A stretch of 9,868 nt of DNA from Alphaproteobacteria bacterium UBA2723 (GTDB taxonomy: Bacteria; Pseudomonadota; Alphaproteobacteria; RF32; CAG-239), in contig DEKL01000069.1 of the NCBI GenBank assembly GCA_002353835.1, forward strand, positions 2,359 through 12,226, read 5' to 3'. Under the pieces are notes generated by a model. The model ran no database searches and was not told where the DNA came from. It saw nothing but the letters and a program-made list of their open reading frames with translations. A program made the translations under genes and the position numbers. Positions 1 through 6,513 of the stretch are shown here, piece after piece (position 1 is the stretch's first letter; every line of letters begins with the position of its first letter).

Positions 1-259
1 CCACATCAGCCACTAGCGTAAAATTAAGGTTTTGTTTCTGCTGAAATTTTTGATGGCTTGCGATGCTGTCCGGACTAACACCGATAACATCGGCATAAGC
101 CGTTAAGCGGTTTATATTATCTCTGAAATCACAAGCTTCTTTAGTACACCCCGAAGTATTATCTTTCGGGTAAAAATATAACACTGTTCTATGACCGACA
201 AAGTCCTTTTCGCTAAAGGTTATCTCTTTGCCGTTTTTATCTATTGCTTCTAAAACCAT
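1..259 (-). CDS. bcp: Bcp-type peroxiredoxin (thiol peroxidase), 3' part beyond left edge
   Basis: This is the first 86 codons of a thioredoxin-dependent thiol peroxidase (Bcp/PrxQ family), a cytoplasmic enzyme that reduces hydrogen peroxide and organic hydroperoxides. The family signature is clear: YFYPKDN at residues 28-34, then GCT with the peroxidatic Cys38, and EACDFRD with the second Cys43. The C-x4-C spacing is typical of PrxQ enzymes that form an intramolecular disulfide. VIGVSPDS at 58-65 is also characteristic. The ATG at 259-257 is set by a strong GGAGGG Shine-Dalgarno four bases upstream. This start gives a short N-terminus that lacks the usual GDxAPDF segment. The frame stays open upstream, but no family-like sequence is seen there. 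The remainder of the gene lies off the left edge. Confidence 0.93.
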   Translation of the reverse strand, partial: MVLEAIDKNGKEITFSEKDFVGHRTVLYFYPKDNTSGCTKEACDFRDNINRLTAYADVIGVSPDSIASHQKFQQKQNLNFTLVADV

Positions 260-289
260 TTTTCCCTCCAACGGATGATACTTTAAAGA

Positions 290-317
290 ATTATACAAAG
301 CAAAGAATAAATTTAAA
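290..317 (-). promoter_or_regulatory. Probable promoter of the peroxiredoxin gene
   Basis: Read on the minus strand, a perfect TATAAT -10 box lies at 295-290. A weak TTTAAA-like -35 region lies about 16 bases upstream, near 312-317. Transcription would start around 283, leaving a leader of about 25 bases that contains the GGAGGG ribosome binding site. It sits just downstream of the terminator of the preceding gene block, so the peroxiredoxin is probably transcribed independently. Confidence 0.5.
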
Positions 318-319
318 GT

Positions 320-354
320 AAAAAAATCCCCCGCGGCGGTTAAGCGGCGGGGGA
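320..354 (-). terminator. Rho-independent terminator of the small-gene block
   Basis: On the minus strand the arms TCCCCCGC and GCGGGGGA (347-354 and 327-334) form an 8-bp, almost all-GC stem around a 12-base loop. A run of seven T residues follows (326-320). There is no matching T-run on the plus-strand side, so it acts on leftward transcription. It closes the block of genes at 376-1550. Confidence 0.9.
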
Positions 355-375
355 ACTTAGAAGGCAAAATTAAAT

Positions 376-468
376 TCATTTCTTCTCTTTTTTGAACTCT
401 TGAATCTTCTTATGGCAGATTTCAACGGCCTTGTTCACGAATTCTTTGAGGTTCTTAATCTTTTTCAT
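376..468 (-). CDS. Putative 30-residue lysine-rich small protein
   Basis: This ATG-to-TGA frame encodes 30 residues, beginning MKKIKNLKEF and ending KKEKK. It has eleven Lys against four Glu, one Cys (Cys18), and a heptad-like spacing of hydrophobic residues (Ile4, Leu7, Phe10, Val11, Val15, Ile17, Ile22, Phe25) that would suit an amphipathic helix. It begins nine bases after the stop of the 48-codon ORF and ends about 20 bases before a strong terminator, so it lies inside the transcript. No clear Shine-Dalgarno is present. The neighbouring genes in this block also lack one and share a similar GTATGAAR start context. It could be a real short peptide or a chance ORF; no function is assigned. 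Confidence 0.38.
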   Translation of the reverse strand: MKKIKNLKEFVNKAVEICHKKIQEFKKEKK

Positions 469-477
469 ACGCTACAT

Positions 478-624
478 TTAAAAGTGATGACATCTGTAAT
501 ATGGACTGCTCTTGAAAGAGCGTAATCTCTTCGGCTCTTCGATAGAAAAGCCCATAGCTTCCGTTTCTTCTGCCGTATAGGCTTTTCTTGCCGGGTGTTT
601 TGTCGGAGTAATAGCTCTTTTCAT
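478..624 (-). CDS. Putative 48-residue small basic protein
   Basis: This frame encodes 48 residues from an ATG at 624 to a TAA at 478. It starts MKRAITPTKHPARKAY, has an acidic middle (AEETEAMGFSIEEP around residues 18-31) and a basic, aromatic tail ending YYRCHHF. There is no signal peptide or membrane segment, so a cytoplasmic location is likely. It begins 24 bases after the lipoprotein gene and is followed nine bases later by the 30-codon ORF. Both lie before the terminator at 320-354, which suggests a shared leftward transcript. No ribosome binding site is obvious. I do not recognise a family; confidence rests on gene arrangement and start context only. Confidence 0.5.
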   Translation of the reverse strand: MKRAITPTKHPARKAYTAEETEAMGFSIEEPKRLRSFKSSPYYRCHHF

Positions 625-648
625 ACTTTAATTATGCTTTAAGAGTTC

Positions 649-960
649 TTAATGTTTCTTCCAAATAACCGAGAGTATTTGGTCGCCTTGATAGACAACC
701 GTATCACCTTCGTCGAGAAGCATCCAATCTTTGGTAACATCTGTATTGTGAAACTTTACAGAGAATCTCTTACCATTGTCCAAAGCAATGGCAATGTAAC
801 CGATTTCTAAATTACCAAAAGAATGCGTTTTCACTCTCCAAACGGCTGATGTATCGCAATGTTCCGTAAAAACTGGATTTTGCCCGAAGTTCTGAACTTT
901 TTTATCTTCACATCCGAAGAAAAACAGACACATCACAAAAAATAATACCATTTTCTTCAT
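649..960 (-). CDS. Small hypothetical lipoprotein
   Basis: The 103-residue product starts with a lipoprotein signal: MKKMV, a phenylalanine/leucine-rich hydrophobic stretch, and FFGC with the lipidated Cys17. The residue after Cys17 is Glu, not Asp, so by the E. coli rule it would go to the outer membrane; whether that rule holds here is unknown. The mature part of about 87 residues has a second Cys in EHCDTS (Cys35). It also has alternating hydrophobic and polar stretches (IGYIAIALDNG, RFSVKFH, DTVVYQGD, ILSVIW) suggesting a small beta-rich fold. It lies 35 bases after the 184-residue hypothetical gene and 24 bases before the 48-codon ORF, so it is probably co-transcribed. No family is recognised and no clear Shine-Dalgarno is present. 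Confidence 0.8.
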   Translation of the reverse strand: MKKMVLFFVMCLFFFGCEDKKVQNFGQNPVFTEHCDTSAVWRVKTHSFGNLEIGYIAIALDNGKRFSVKFHNTDVTKDWMLLDEGDTVVYQGDQILSVIWKKH

Positions 961-995
961 ACGCGTTTATGTTTAGAGTTTAACAATCATTCGCA

Positions 996-1550
996 TCAGA
1001 ACGGTAAGTCATCATTGACATATTCCGGCTCAACGTAATCGGCGGGTACTTCTTTGGCAAAGCGAATAATTCCGTGCCGACAGAATTTGTCGCGACAATC
1101 AGATCTGAAGGAATATTTGAAAATATAGACTTCCAAACCCCACAAATCTTGTCTGTCGGTAACGATTGTGTATTCCCTAATCGGAACATCAACCTTCTTG
1201 TCACGACACATACAAACCAGCTCATAGTCATCATTGTCATCAAGCTTCAGCCTGAAATACTCATCATAGTCATCATGCTTTAACCACACTTTGGCCGCAT
1301 GATACCCTGGCAAAGTTTCCAAAAACTCTTTTTCCTTTTCTGAAAACGTACCGATAGTTTCAAATGCCGCAGACAATTTTTGATTACCAGGAAGCATTTG
1401 GGTTTTGCTAAACGGGAGGAATTTATCGTGGCGATAATATTCCAGCTCCATGAGAATGTCGTACCAAGACGAATTCTCATCACATTTTTGACAGTCTTGC
1501 GCATATAAGCGTTTCCACGCCTTAACACGCTCTTTAACTTTTGTAAGCAT
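996..1550 (-). CDS. Hypothetical protein ending in an SSB-like DDLPF tip
   Basis: This encodes a soluble protein of about 184 residues with no signal peptide or membrane segment. The N-terminal third is basic and helical-looking (LTKVKERVKAWKRL). The middle carries a strongly acidic tract (KHDDYDEYF and KLDDNDDYEL), and Cys residues are scattered along the chain. The C-terminus ends EYVNDDLPF, which resembles the acidic tip of single-stranded DNA-binding proteins, although the body shows no recognisable SSB sequence. I chose the ATG at 1550; a TTG two codons further upstream (1556) would also be in frame, and neither has a clear Shine-Dalgarno. It is the first gene of a leftward block that also holds a lipoprotein and two tiny ORFs. 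No function is assigned. Confidence 0.75.
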   Translation of the reverse strand: MLTKVKERVKAWKRLYAQDCQKCDENSSWYDILMELEYYRHDKFLPFSKTQMLPGNQKLSAAFETIGTFSEKEKEFLETLPGYHAAKVWLKHDDYDEYFRLKLDDNDDYELVCMCRDKKVDVPIREYTIVTDRQDLWGLEVYIFKYSFRSDCRDKFCRHGIIRFAKEVPADYVEPEYVNDDLPF

Positions 1551-1591
1551 AAGCAATAATATTTAATTTAGTTAATAATTCGAATGATATA

Positions 1592-1641
1592 ATTATAAGT
1601 TTTCTGAGGCGTAGATTAAATAAAAAATCTTTCAGAGTCAA
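1592..1641 (-). promoter_or_regulatory. Probable promoter region of the small-gene block
   Basis: On the minus strand a good -35 box, TTGACT, lies at 1641-1636. Two possible -10 boxes follow: TAATCT at 1618-1613 (17-base spacer) or TTTAAT at 1620-1615 (15-base spacer). A separate perfect TATAAT lies at 1597-1592 with only a weak -35. Either would start a transcript about 40-65 bases ahead of the ATG at 1550. The region lies directly beyond the pepF terminator, as expected for a new transcription unit. Confidence 0.5.
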
Positions 1642-1666
1642 GCGTTATGCTTTGAAAAACAGGCAT

Positions 1667-1702
1667 AAAAAAAGCGACACAACTTAATGTGTCGCTTTTT
1701 TT
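1667..1702 (-). terminator. Terminator after pepF (symmetrical)
   Basis: A7-GCGACACA and TGTGTCGC-T7 form a perfect inverted repeat of 15 bp around a 6-base loop (ACTTAA), so it has a T-run on both strands. It serves pepF, whose stop codon (1703-1701) overlaps its A/T tract. It would also block any rightward transcription. Confidence 0.93.
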
Positions 1703-3479
1703 AGAGTGTAATTTGTTCGACCAATGTTTCCAACTCGGTCATTTCCTTTTCAAACAAGCGCATACCGTCTTGCCAGAAGGTCGGGCTTGAGGCATCTATG
1801 CCAAACTTGGCAAGAGCCTGACGATAGTTCGCGATACCGCTGTCGGTCAGCATTTCCATGTACTTCTCGGCAAAGTTCTCTACCATGCCTGACTTATAGA
1901 CCTCATACAGTGAATTGACTACACAGCATGAGAAGCAATAAGAATAAACGTAGTAGTCATACTCAAAGAAGTGATGAATGCCGGCCCAGATAAATTTCAG
2001 GTTACCGGTATCAACGCTCGGCCCGAGATAATTGTCCATAACAGACTGGAACATCTCTTGGAACTGTTGGGCCGAAACTTCGCCGTTGGCTCGTGCCTCG
2101 TGCGCCATGTCCTCAAAGCGGTGGAACGCTATCTGGCGATAGGTCGTGGCAATCATTTCTTCGATATGTTTCGCGAGTAAAACAAAACGGCGTATCGGAT
2201 CAGTTTCTGCCTTGAGAAGAGCATCAAACACCAACTGTTCGGCAAAAATCGAAGCAGTTTCCGCCTGCGCGCAAGATTTCTCACGTCCGAGTTCGCCGTA
2301 CTTCTTGCTGACATACTCGTGCACAGCGTGCCCAAGCTCATGTGCCAACGTATCAACATCTATGACATAACCGTTGAAATTGACAAACACGCGTGGCAGA
2401 AAACCAACCGGCATTTCCATACAATAAGCCCCATCAGCCTTGCCCTCGTAGGGGTAGAAGTCGATGCAGTCCTTATCGAAGAACATCTCGGCTATCTTGG
2501 CAAACTCCGGCGAGAATTCGGCAAACGTCTTCAGAATCAGCTCTTTGGCTTCATCAATCGTGTAGCGGGCTCCTTCTTCCTCAAACGGATAAGGGGCTAA
2601 GCGATCCTGATACGGCAACTTGTCAACACCTAACAACTTAGCCTTGAGGGCATGGTAGCGATGAGCTAAAGCTCGAGCCGGAGAATCTTCTCGGGCAAAC
2701 GTATCAACCAAGTTGGTTAAATCGTCGCCGTTGATGTCATTACTTAAGTTGGCGGCTTCAGCCGGATAAGCATAATGTCGCCACTCTTGTGCAATAGCAC
2801 GGCTCTTAAGCAAAGCGTTGTAAATAAGAGCAAACAAATCCTGACGCTGTTCGTACCACGCGTTACGCTTAGCTTCGGCCTCGGCACGCAAAGAAGGATC
2901 TTGCGAATTGTAAAGCTCAAATAGCTCGCCTTCGTTGTACTTCTTGCCGCGCACCTCGATCGAAAACTTGGCGCGTTCCTCATTGTAGAGACGCACCCAG
3001 TAATCGGCAACAGACTGTTGGTCACAGAATAACTGCTCCAACTCGCTTGAGAGAGTGTGTGGCTTGAACTTCAGGCATTTTTTAAGCCACGCCTTTAAGC
3101 CAAGACCAATTTCATCATCTGCCAGATACGAAGAAACCTTGGAATAATCAAGTTCTTTACAGATCTCAACCTCCAAGAATGTCAACTCTTTCTTGCATTG
3201 CTTGACCGTGTCCTGCATATCCTGATAGAATGCACAGACAGCCTTGTCATTCAGGTTGGTAGACCAGACAAGATAATCGTAACTTTCCAGACCACACAAC
3301 AGTGTGCAGGTGTTGGAGTATTGAATAAGACAATCCTCAAATACCATTGGCTCTAACGAGGCAACTTTTCCCTCAAACTCTTTCCGGAACTGCTCACACC
3401 GTGACAATGCTTTCTTACTGACACCAATCGCTTCATCCAATGAATCGAAAATGTCCGATAAATTCCATTTTTCGCTCAT
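1701..3479 (-). CDS. pepF: Oligoendopeptidase F family zinc peptidase (M3B)
   Basis: The 592-residue product is a cytoplasmic zinc metallopeptidase of family M3 that cleaves short peptides, with a likely role in peptide turnover. The zinc-binding motif is HELGHAVH, with His380, Glu381 and His384. Glu407, in AQAETAS, is the likely third zinc ligand. Further family features are the N-terminal WNLSDIF (residues 5-11), the helical N-terminal lobe, and GIHHFFEYDYYVYSY near the C-terminus, which matches the substrate-binding His/Tyr region of PepF enzymes. Length is normal for the family (about 560-620). The ATG at 3479 gives the expected N-terminus, but no clear Shine-Dalgarno is visible. The gene is monocistronic between its own promoter and terminator. 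PepF is a secure subfamily call; its physiological substrates are unknown. Confidence 0.95.
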   Translation of the reverse strand: MSEKWNLSDIFDSLDEAIGVSKKALSRCEQFRKEFEGKVASLEPMVFEDCLIQYSNTCTLLCGLESYDYLVWSTNLNDKAVCAFYQDMQDTVKQCKKELTFLEVEICKELDYSKVSSYLADDEIGLGLKAWLKKCLKFKPHTLSSELEQLFCDQQSVADYWVRLYNEERAKFSIEVRGKKYNEGELFELYNSQDPSLRAEAEAKRNAWYEQRQDLFALIYNALLKSRAIAQEWRHYAYPAEAANLSNDINGDDLTNLVDTFAREDSPARALAHRYHALKAKLLGVDKLPYQDRLAPYPFEEEGARYTIDEAKELILKTFAEFSPEFAKIAEMFFDKDCIDFYPYEGKADGAYCMEMPVGFLPRVFVNFNGYVIDVDTLAHELGHAVHEYVSKKYGELGREKSCAQAETASIFAEQLVFDALLKAETDPIRRFVLLAKHIEEMIATTYRQIAFHRFEDMAHEARANGEVSAQQFQEMFQSVMDNYLGPSVDTGNLKFIWAGIHHFFEYDYYVYSYCFSCCVVNSLYEVYKSGMVENFAEKYMEMLTDSGIANYRQALAKFGIDASSPTFWQDGMRLFEKEMTELETLVEQITL

Positions 3480-3491
3480 AAGTAATAATTA

Positions 3492-3509
3492 CTCGTGCCT
3501 TTTCACGAG
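3492..3509 (-). promoter_or_regulatory. Small hairpin in the pepF leader
   Basis: CTCGTG and CACGAG form a 6-bp stem with a 6-base loop, ending 12 bases before the pepF ATG and lying inside its predicted leader of about 40 bases. There is no T-run, so it is not a terminator. It may affect mRNA stability or initiation, or it may be incidental. Confidence 0.35.
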
Positions 3510-3526
3510 GATTTTAATAATTAAAC

Positions 3527-3555
3527 ATTATAATTTGATTTTGAGGGTGATTTTA
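3527..3555 (-). promoter_or_regulatory. Possible pepF promoter
   Basis: On the minus strand a perfect TATAAT lies at 3532-3527. The -35 position 17 bases upstream is only TAAAAT, a weak match. It is the best candidate between the upstream terminator and the pepF start. Confidence 0.4.
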
Positions 3556-3611
3556 GACGAAACTTATCGAAAAAACAAGCAAAAAATCCCTTGCTACTAC
3601 AAACACAAAAT

Positions 3612-3643
3612 TATATAAAAACAGGCACCGAATTGGCGCCTGT
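3612..3643 (-). terminator. Terminator of the sugar aminotransferase gene
   Basis: On the minus strand ACAGGCGCC and GGTGCCTGT (3643-3635 and 3629-3621) form a 9-bp stem with one G-U pair and a 5-base loop. TTTT and an AT-rich stretch follow. It lies 27 bases beyond the aminotransferase stop codon. Confidence 0.88.
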
Positions 3644-3669
3644 CTTGGGGTTTGAAAGAGTACTGATAA

Positions 3670-4827
3670 TTAAGCAGCTTTTCTTGCTTTTTTAGCAGCA
3701 AACTCGTTCATCGTGTTAATGATATATTCTTGAGCTTCCGGCTCCAAATACGGATGCATCGGGATACTCAAAACGGTCTTGGATAACTTCTCGCAAACCG
3801 GCAAGCTTCTGGTGTTCCATTTAGCATAAGCGGTCTGTGTGTTAACCGGACGCGGATAGTAAGCACCGCAAGGAATATTGTGTTCTTTCAAATAGGCCAT
3901 CAATTCATCACGGTCTTCGCAATTAATGGTGTACAAACCATAAGCAGATTTTGCATTATCCAAAATGCGTTGACGACCATAGTAAGAGCTTAATTTTGCA
4001 TCATAAGTTTTGGCAATCTTTTCTCTCTTAACCAATTCGTCATCAAAAATCTTCAATTTTTCAAGAACAACAGCGCCTTGGAAAGAGTCCAAACGACCGG
4101 TAACACCTAAACGAAGGTTGTCATAGTGGTCTGTTTCGCTCATACCGTGAACACGACAAGAAACCAACAGCTTATATTCTTCTTCAGAGTTTGTGAAAGT
4201 TGCACCGCCGTCACCATAGCAAGCCAAAGGCTTTGTCGGGTAGAAAGAGGTTGCAACCATATCGGCATAACCACCGGCAGGTTTACCGTTGTATCTTGAA
4301 CCGTAAGCTTGAGCGGCATCTTCCAAAACTTTCATGCCGTTTTCGTGAGCAATCTTCATGATTTCATCAAATTCGCACGGAGAACCGAAAATATCAACCG
4401 CAATAACAGCCTTAAGGTTGAGCTTTCCTTCTTTTTTAACTTCTTCAATAGCCTTTTTCAAATCTTCCGGGTTCATATTGTAGGTATCCGGTCTTGAATC
4501 AACAAATATCGGTGTGCCGCCTAAAAGGGCAATACATTCTGCAGAAGCAACAAATGTGAAAGAAGAAACAAATACGGCATCGCCGGGTTTAACACCCCAA
4601 GCCATCAAAGCAAGAGTTAAAGCATCTGTACCGGAAGCGCAGGTTGCGCAATATTTCGTGCCGGAATATTGAGATAATTTTTGTTCCAATTCTTTTGTTT
4701 CCGGTCCTTGGCAGTATGCGCCGTGGTCCAAAATCTTCTTAAAAGCGTTTAAGAATGTTTGTTGTCCGATAACAGTTTGTGCGGTTGCACAGTCAAAAAG
4801 ATTAATTTTTCCGTTATAAGTATTCAT
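3670..4827 (-). CDS. DegT/DnrJ/EryC1 PLP aminotransferase, WbpE/WlbC-like
   Basis: The 385-residue product belongs to the PLP-dependent sugar aminotransferases that transfer an amino group, usually from glutamate, to a nucleotide-linked keto-sugar for surface polysaccharide synthesis. The PLP-binding lysine is Lys199 in FYPTKPL, followed by ACYGDGGATFTN. Asp170 in LEDAAQ would contact the pyridine nitrogen, and ASGTDAL (64-70) fits the phosphate-binding region. RLGVTGRLDSFQGAVVLEKL (239-258) is typical of the family. From memory, the closest match is UDP-2-acetamido-2-deoxy-ribo-hexuluronate aminotransferase (WbpE/WlbC), but the exact substrate cannot be fixed from sequence. A good Shine-Dalgarno, AGAGGAAG, precedes the ATG. 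It stands alone, without other sugar genes nearby, and ends in a Lys/Ala-rich tail. Confidence 0.92.
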   Translation of the reverse strand: MNTYNGKINLFDCATAQTVIGQQTFLNAFKKILDHGAYCQGPETKELEQKLSQYSGTKYCATCASGTDALTLALMAWGVKPGDAVFVSSFTFVASAECIALLGGTPIFVDSRPDTYNMNPEDLKKAIEEVKKEGKLNLKAVIAVDIFGSPCEFDEIMKIAHENGMKVLEDAAQAYGSRYNGKPAGGYADMVATSFYPTKPLACYGDGGATFTNSEEEYKLLVSCRVHGMSETDHYDNLRLGVTGRLDSFQGAVVLEKLKIFDDELVKREKIAKTYDAKLSSYYGRQRILDNAKSAYGLYTINCEDRDELMAYLKEHNIPCGAYYPRPVNTQTAYAKWNTRSLPVCEKLSKTVLSIPMHPYLEPEAQEYIINTMNEFAAKKARKAA

Positions 4828-4864
4828 AATGTCTTCCTCTTAAAAAATTACAACATTACCAAGC

Positions 4865-4895
4865 ATACTAGCCGTTTAATTTTGTTTTGCAAAAC
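4865..4895 (-). promoter_or_regulatory. Weak candidate promoter and palindrome before the aminotransferase
   Basis: On the minus strand TTGCAA (4892-4887) is followed after 16 bases by TAGTAT (4870-4865). The -35 candidate lies within GTTTTGCAAAAC (4884-4895), a perfect 12-bp palindrome. This could be a promoter with an operator, but the region is very AT-rich and chance is a real possibility. Confidence 0.27.
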
Positions 4896-4964
4896 ACAAA
4901 ACATTTCAAATTGTAACATTTAATTAAACTTTATTGATATATAGAAAATTAGTTGTTGATTTAT

Positions 4965-4993
4965 CTGACAATATCGTTATATTACAGTATAAC
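4965..4993 (+). promoter_or_regulatory. Promoter of mlaA-mlaC
   Basis: CTGACA (4965-4970) and TATAAC (4988-4993) each match the sigma-70 consensus at five of six positions and are separated by exactly 17 bases. Transcription would start near 5000, about 20 bases before the GTG start of mlaA. Confidence 0.7.
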
Positions 4994-5019
4994 CAAGAAT
5001 ACAATTTTAAGAGGTAAAA

Positions 5020-5778
5020 GTGAAAGCGCGTATATTTAAATATTTGTTTTTATGTTATTTTGTCGTTTTAAGCGGCTGCGCAACATCAACTGAAAATGGC
5101 GAAAAAACGTCGGCATTAGAAAGTTATAACCATGCGATGTTCAAATTTAACCACGCTGTGGAAAAAGGTGTTATACGTCCGGTTGCGAAAGGATATCGTG
5201 TTGTAACAAATGAATATGTGCGCCAAAGAGTAACCAATTTCTTTGATAACTTGGAAGAACCCGTTTCTATGGCTAACCATATGCTCCAAGGGGAATTTCA
5301 TGAATCCGGAGAAAATTTTGCCCGTTTTGTTATAAACACAACACTCGGCGGTTTAGGTCTGTATGATGTTGCCGCCAAAGCCGGATTAGATAAAAATCCG
5401 ACCGGATTTGATAAGACAATGGCAACATGGGGTGTGCCGGATGGTCCTTATGTCATATTGCCGATTTTGGGACCGAGCACGCCGCGTGCCGCAACCGGAT
5501 GGGTTGCAGATGGCTATTCCGCCCCGGCATATTGGGTTGCCCAAGGAAGTGCTGATGATGATGCAGACCTGATATATTTAGGTGTTAGCAGCTTGAAATA
5601 CTTGAATAAATATGCAGAAAATATTAAAGTGATAGAAAGTTTGGAAGAGGGCTCCGTAGATTACTATGAAGCTATGAAGTCAGCATATTTGCAAAATCGC
5701 GCTAAAATAAACGCCGGCGGAAAAAAAGCCGTAGAGCAGGCGCCTGATTATGATTTTGATATGGATGATGAAGACTAA
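5020..5778 (+). CDS. mlaA: MlaA (VacJ) outer-membrane lipoprotein
   Basis: The 252-residue product is the outer-membrane component of the Mla pathway. It removes misplaced phospholipids from the outer leaflet and hands them to periplasmic MlaC. A lipoprotein signal ends in LSGC with Cys20 as the lipidation site. Family hallmarks follow: NLEEPVSMANHMLQGEF (77-93), RFVINTTLGGLGLYDVA (102-118) and WGVPDGPYVILPILGPS (137-153). Length equals that of typical MlaA. The C-terminus is strongly acidic (DFDMDDED). The start is a GTG with a good AAGAGGT Shine-Dalgarno five bases ahead. mlaC follows 23 bases downstream. In other bacteria MlaA sits with trimeric porins; no porin gene is present here. Confidence 0.96.
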   Translation: MKARIFKYLFLCYFVVLSGCATSTENGEKTSALESYNHAMFKFNHAVEKGVIRPVAKGYRVVTNEYVRQRVTNFFDNLEEPVSMANHMLQGEFHESGENFARFVINTTLGGLGLYDVAAKAGLDKNPTGFDKTMATWGVPDGPYVILPILGPSTPRAATGWVADGYSAPAYWVAQGSADDDADLIYLGVSSLKYLNKYAENIKVIESLEEGSVDYYEAMKSAYLQNRAKINAGGKKAVEQAPDYDFDMDDED

Positions 5779-5801
5779 ATTCTTGAAGAAGGGACTTTGT
5801 G

Positions 5802-6395
5802 ATGAAGAAAATTTGTTTGTTAATCTTAAGTGTTTTAACCTTTGCCAATGTTGCTGTAGCTGATATTAATAAAGATGCCGCAGTGCAAATGGTAAAAAAT
5901 GTAACCAAAGAAGGAATAGAACAAATTATAAATTCAAATTCTTCTGTTGAAGAAAAGGATAGAGTTTTCAGAAAGTTATTTACCGAAAATTTGGACTTGG
6001 ACTTTATTGGGAAATATGTGCTTGGTCGTTACTGGAGAACGGCAACTCCGGCACAAAAGAAAGAATTTATTGAACTTTATAAGGAATTTAACGTTAAAAC
6101 GTGGTCTAAGCGCTTTGATGAATTTAAGGGTAAGGAATTTATTTTTGACGGTACAACGCCTGCCAATAATCCTAACCAAGTATTTGTAAATACGAGTGTT
6201 CCTATGCAAGAAGGCAAGCCCGCAAGTGTGAAATGGCGAGTTAATGATGTTAACGGAAAATTAAAAATTATTGATATAATTATAGAAAACGTAAGTTTGG
6301 CGCAAACGGCGCGTAACGAATATACGTCGTTTATAGCAAAATCTCCAAAGGGAGTGGAAGGTCTTTTAGAAAATTTACGCGCCAAAATAAAGTAA
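5802..6395 (+). CDS. mlaC: MlaC periplasmic phospholipid-binding protein
   Basis: The 197-residue product is a periplasmic carrier that shuttles phospholipids between MlaA at the outer membrane and the MlaFEDB transporter at the inner membrane. A Sec signal peptide (MKKICLLILSVLTFANVAVA) is probably cleaved after Ala20. The MlaC/Ttg2D core is recognisable in LDLDFIGKYVLGRYWRTAT (64-82), QKKEFIELY (85-93) and the C-terminal SLAQTARNEYTSFI (165-178). I chose the ATG at 5802, eight bases after an AAGAAGGG Shine-Dalgarno; a GTG codon directly before it (5799) would add only one residue. It follows mlaA in one transcription unit. The transporter genes mlaFEDB must lie elsewhere. No clear terminator follows it. 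Confidence 0.93.
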   Translation: MKKICLLILSVLTFANVAVADINKDAAVQMVKNVTKEGIEQIINSNSSVEEKDRVFRKLFTENLDLDFIGKYVLGRYWRTATPAQKKEFIELYKEFNVKTWSKRFDEFKGKEFIFDGTTPANNPNQVFVNTSVPMQEGKPASVKWRVNDVNGKLKIIDIIIENVSLAQTARNEYTSFIAKSPKGVEGLLENLRAKIK

Positions 6396-6447
6396 ATTTT
6401 ACGCTCATATTTTAAACATTTTTTTACGATTCTCTGCTACAAAAAGG

Positions 6448-6476
6448 TTGACATTTGTCAAAAAATATGGTATCTT
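6448..6476 (+). promoter_or_regulatory. Strong promoter with palindrome for the large repeat-protein gene
   Basis: A perfect TTGACA -35 (6448-6453) is separated by 17 bases from TATCTT (6471-6476). TG at 6468-6469 makes an extended -10. The -35 box is the left half of TTGACATTTGTCAA (6448-6461), a perfect 6-bp inverted repeat with a 2-base spacer, which could be a repressor site. Transcription would start near 6483, about 30 bases before the ATG at 6514. Confidence 0.78.
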
Positions 6477-6513
6477 TACGAAGATATTATTCTATTTGAA
6501 AAGTAGGTATGAG

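Noticed and set aside
980..1528. Alternative ORFs at 980-1243 (-), 1074-1283 (+) and 1280-1528 (-)
   Set aside because: They overlap the 184-residue hypothetical gene, have no ribosome binding sites or coherent protein features, and reflect its low-complexity Asp-rich codons.
1551..1556. TTG start two codons upstream for the 184-residue gene
   Set aside because: An in-frame ATG lies six bases downstream, and neither candidate has a Shine-Dalgarno, so ATG is preferred.
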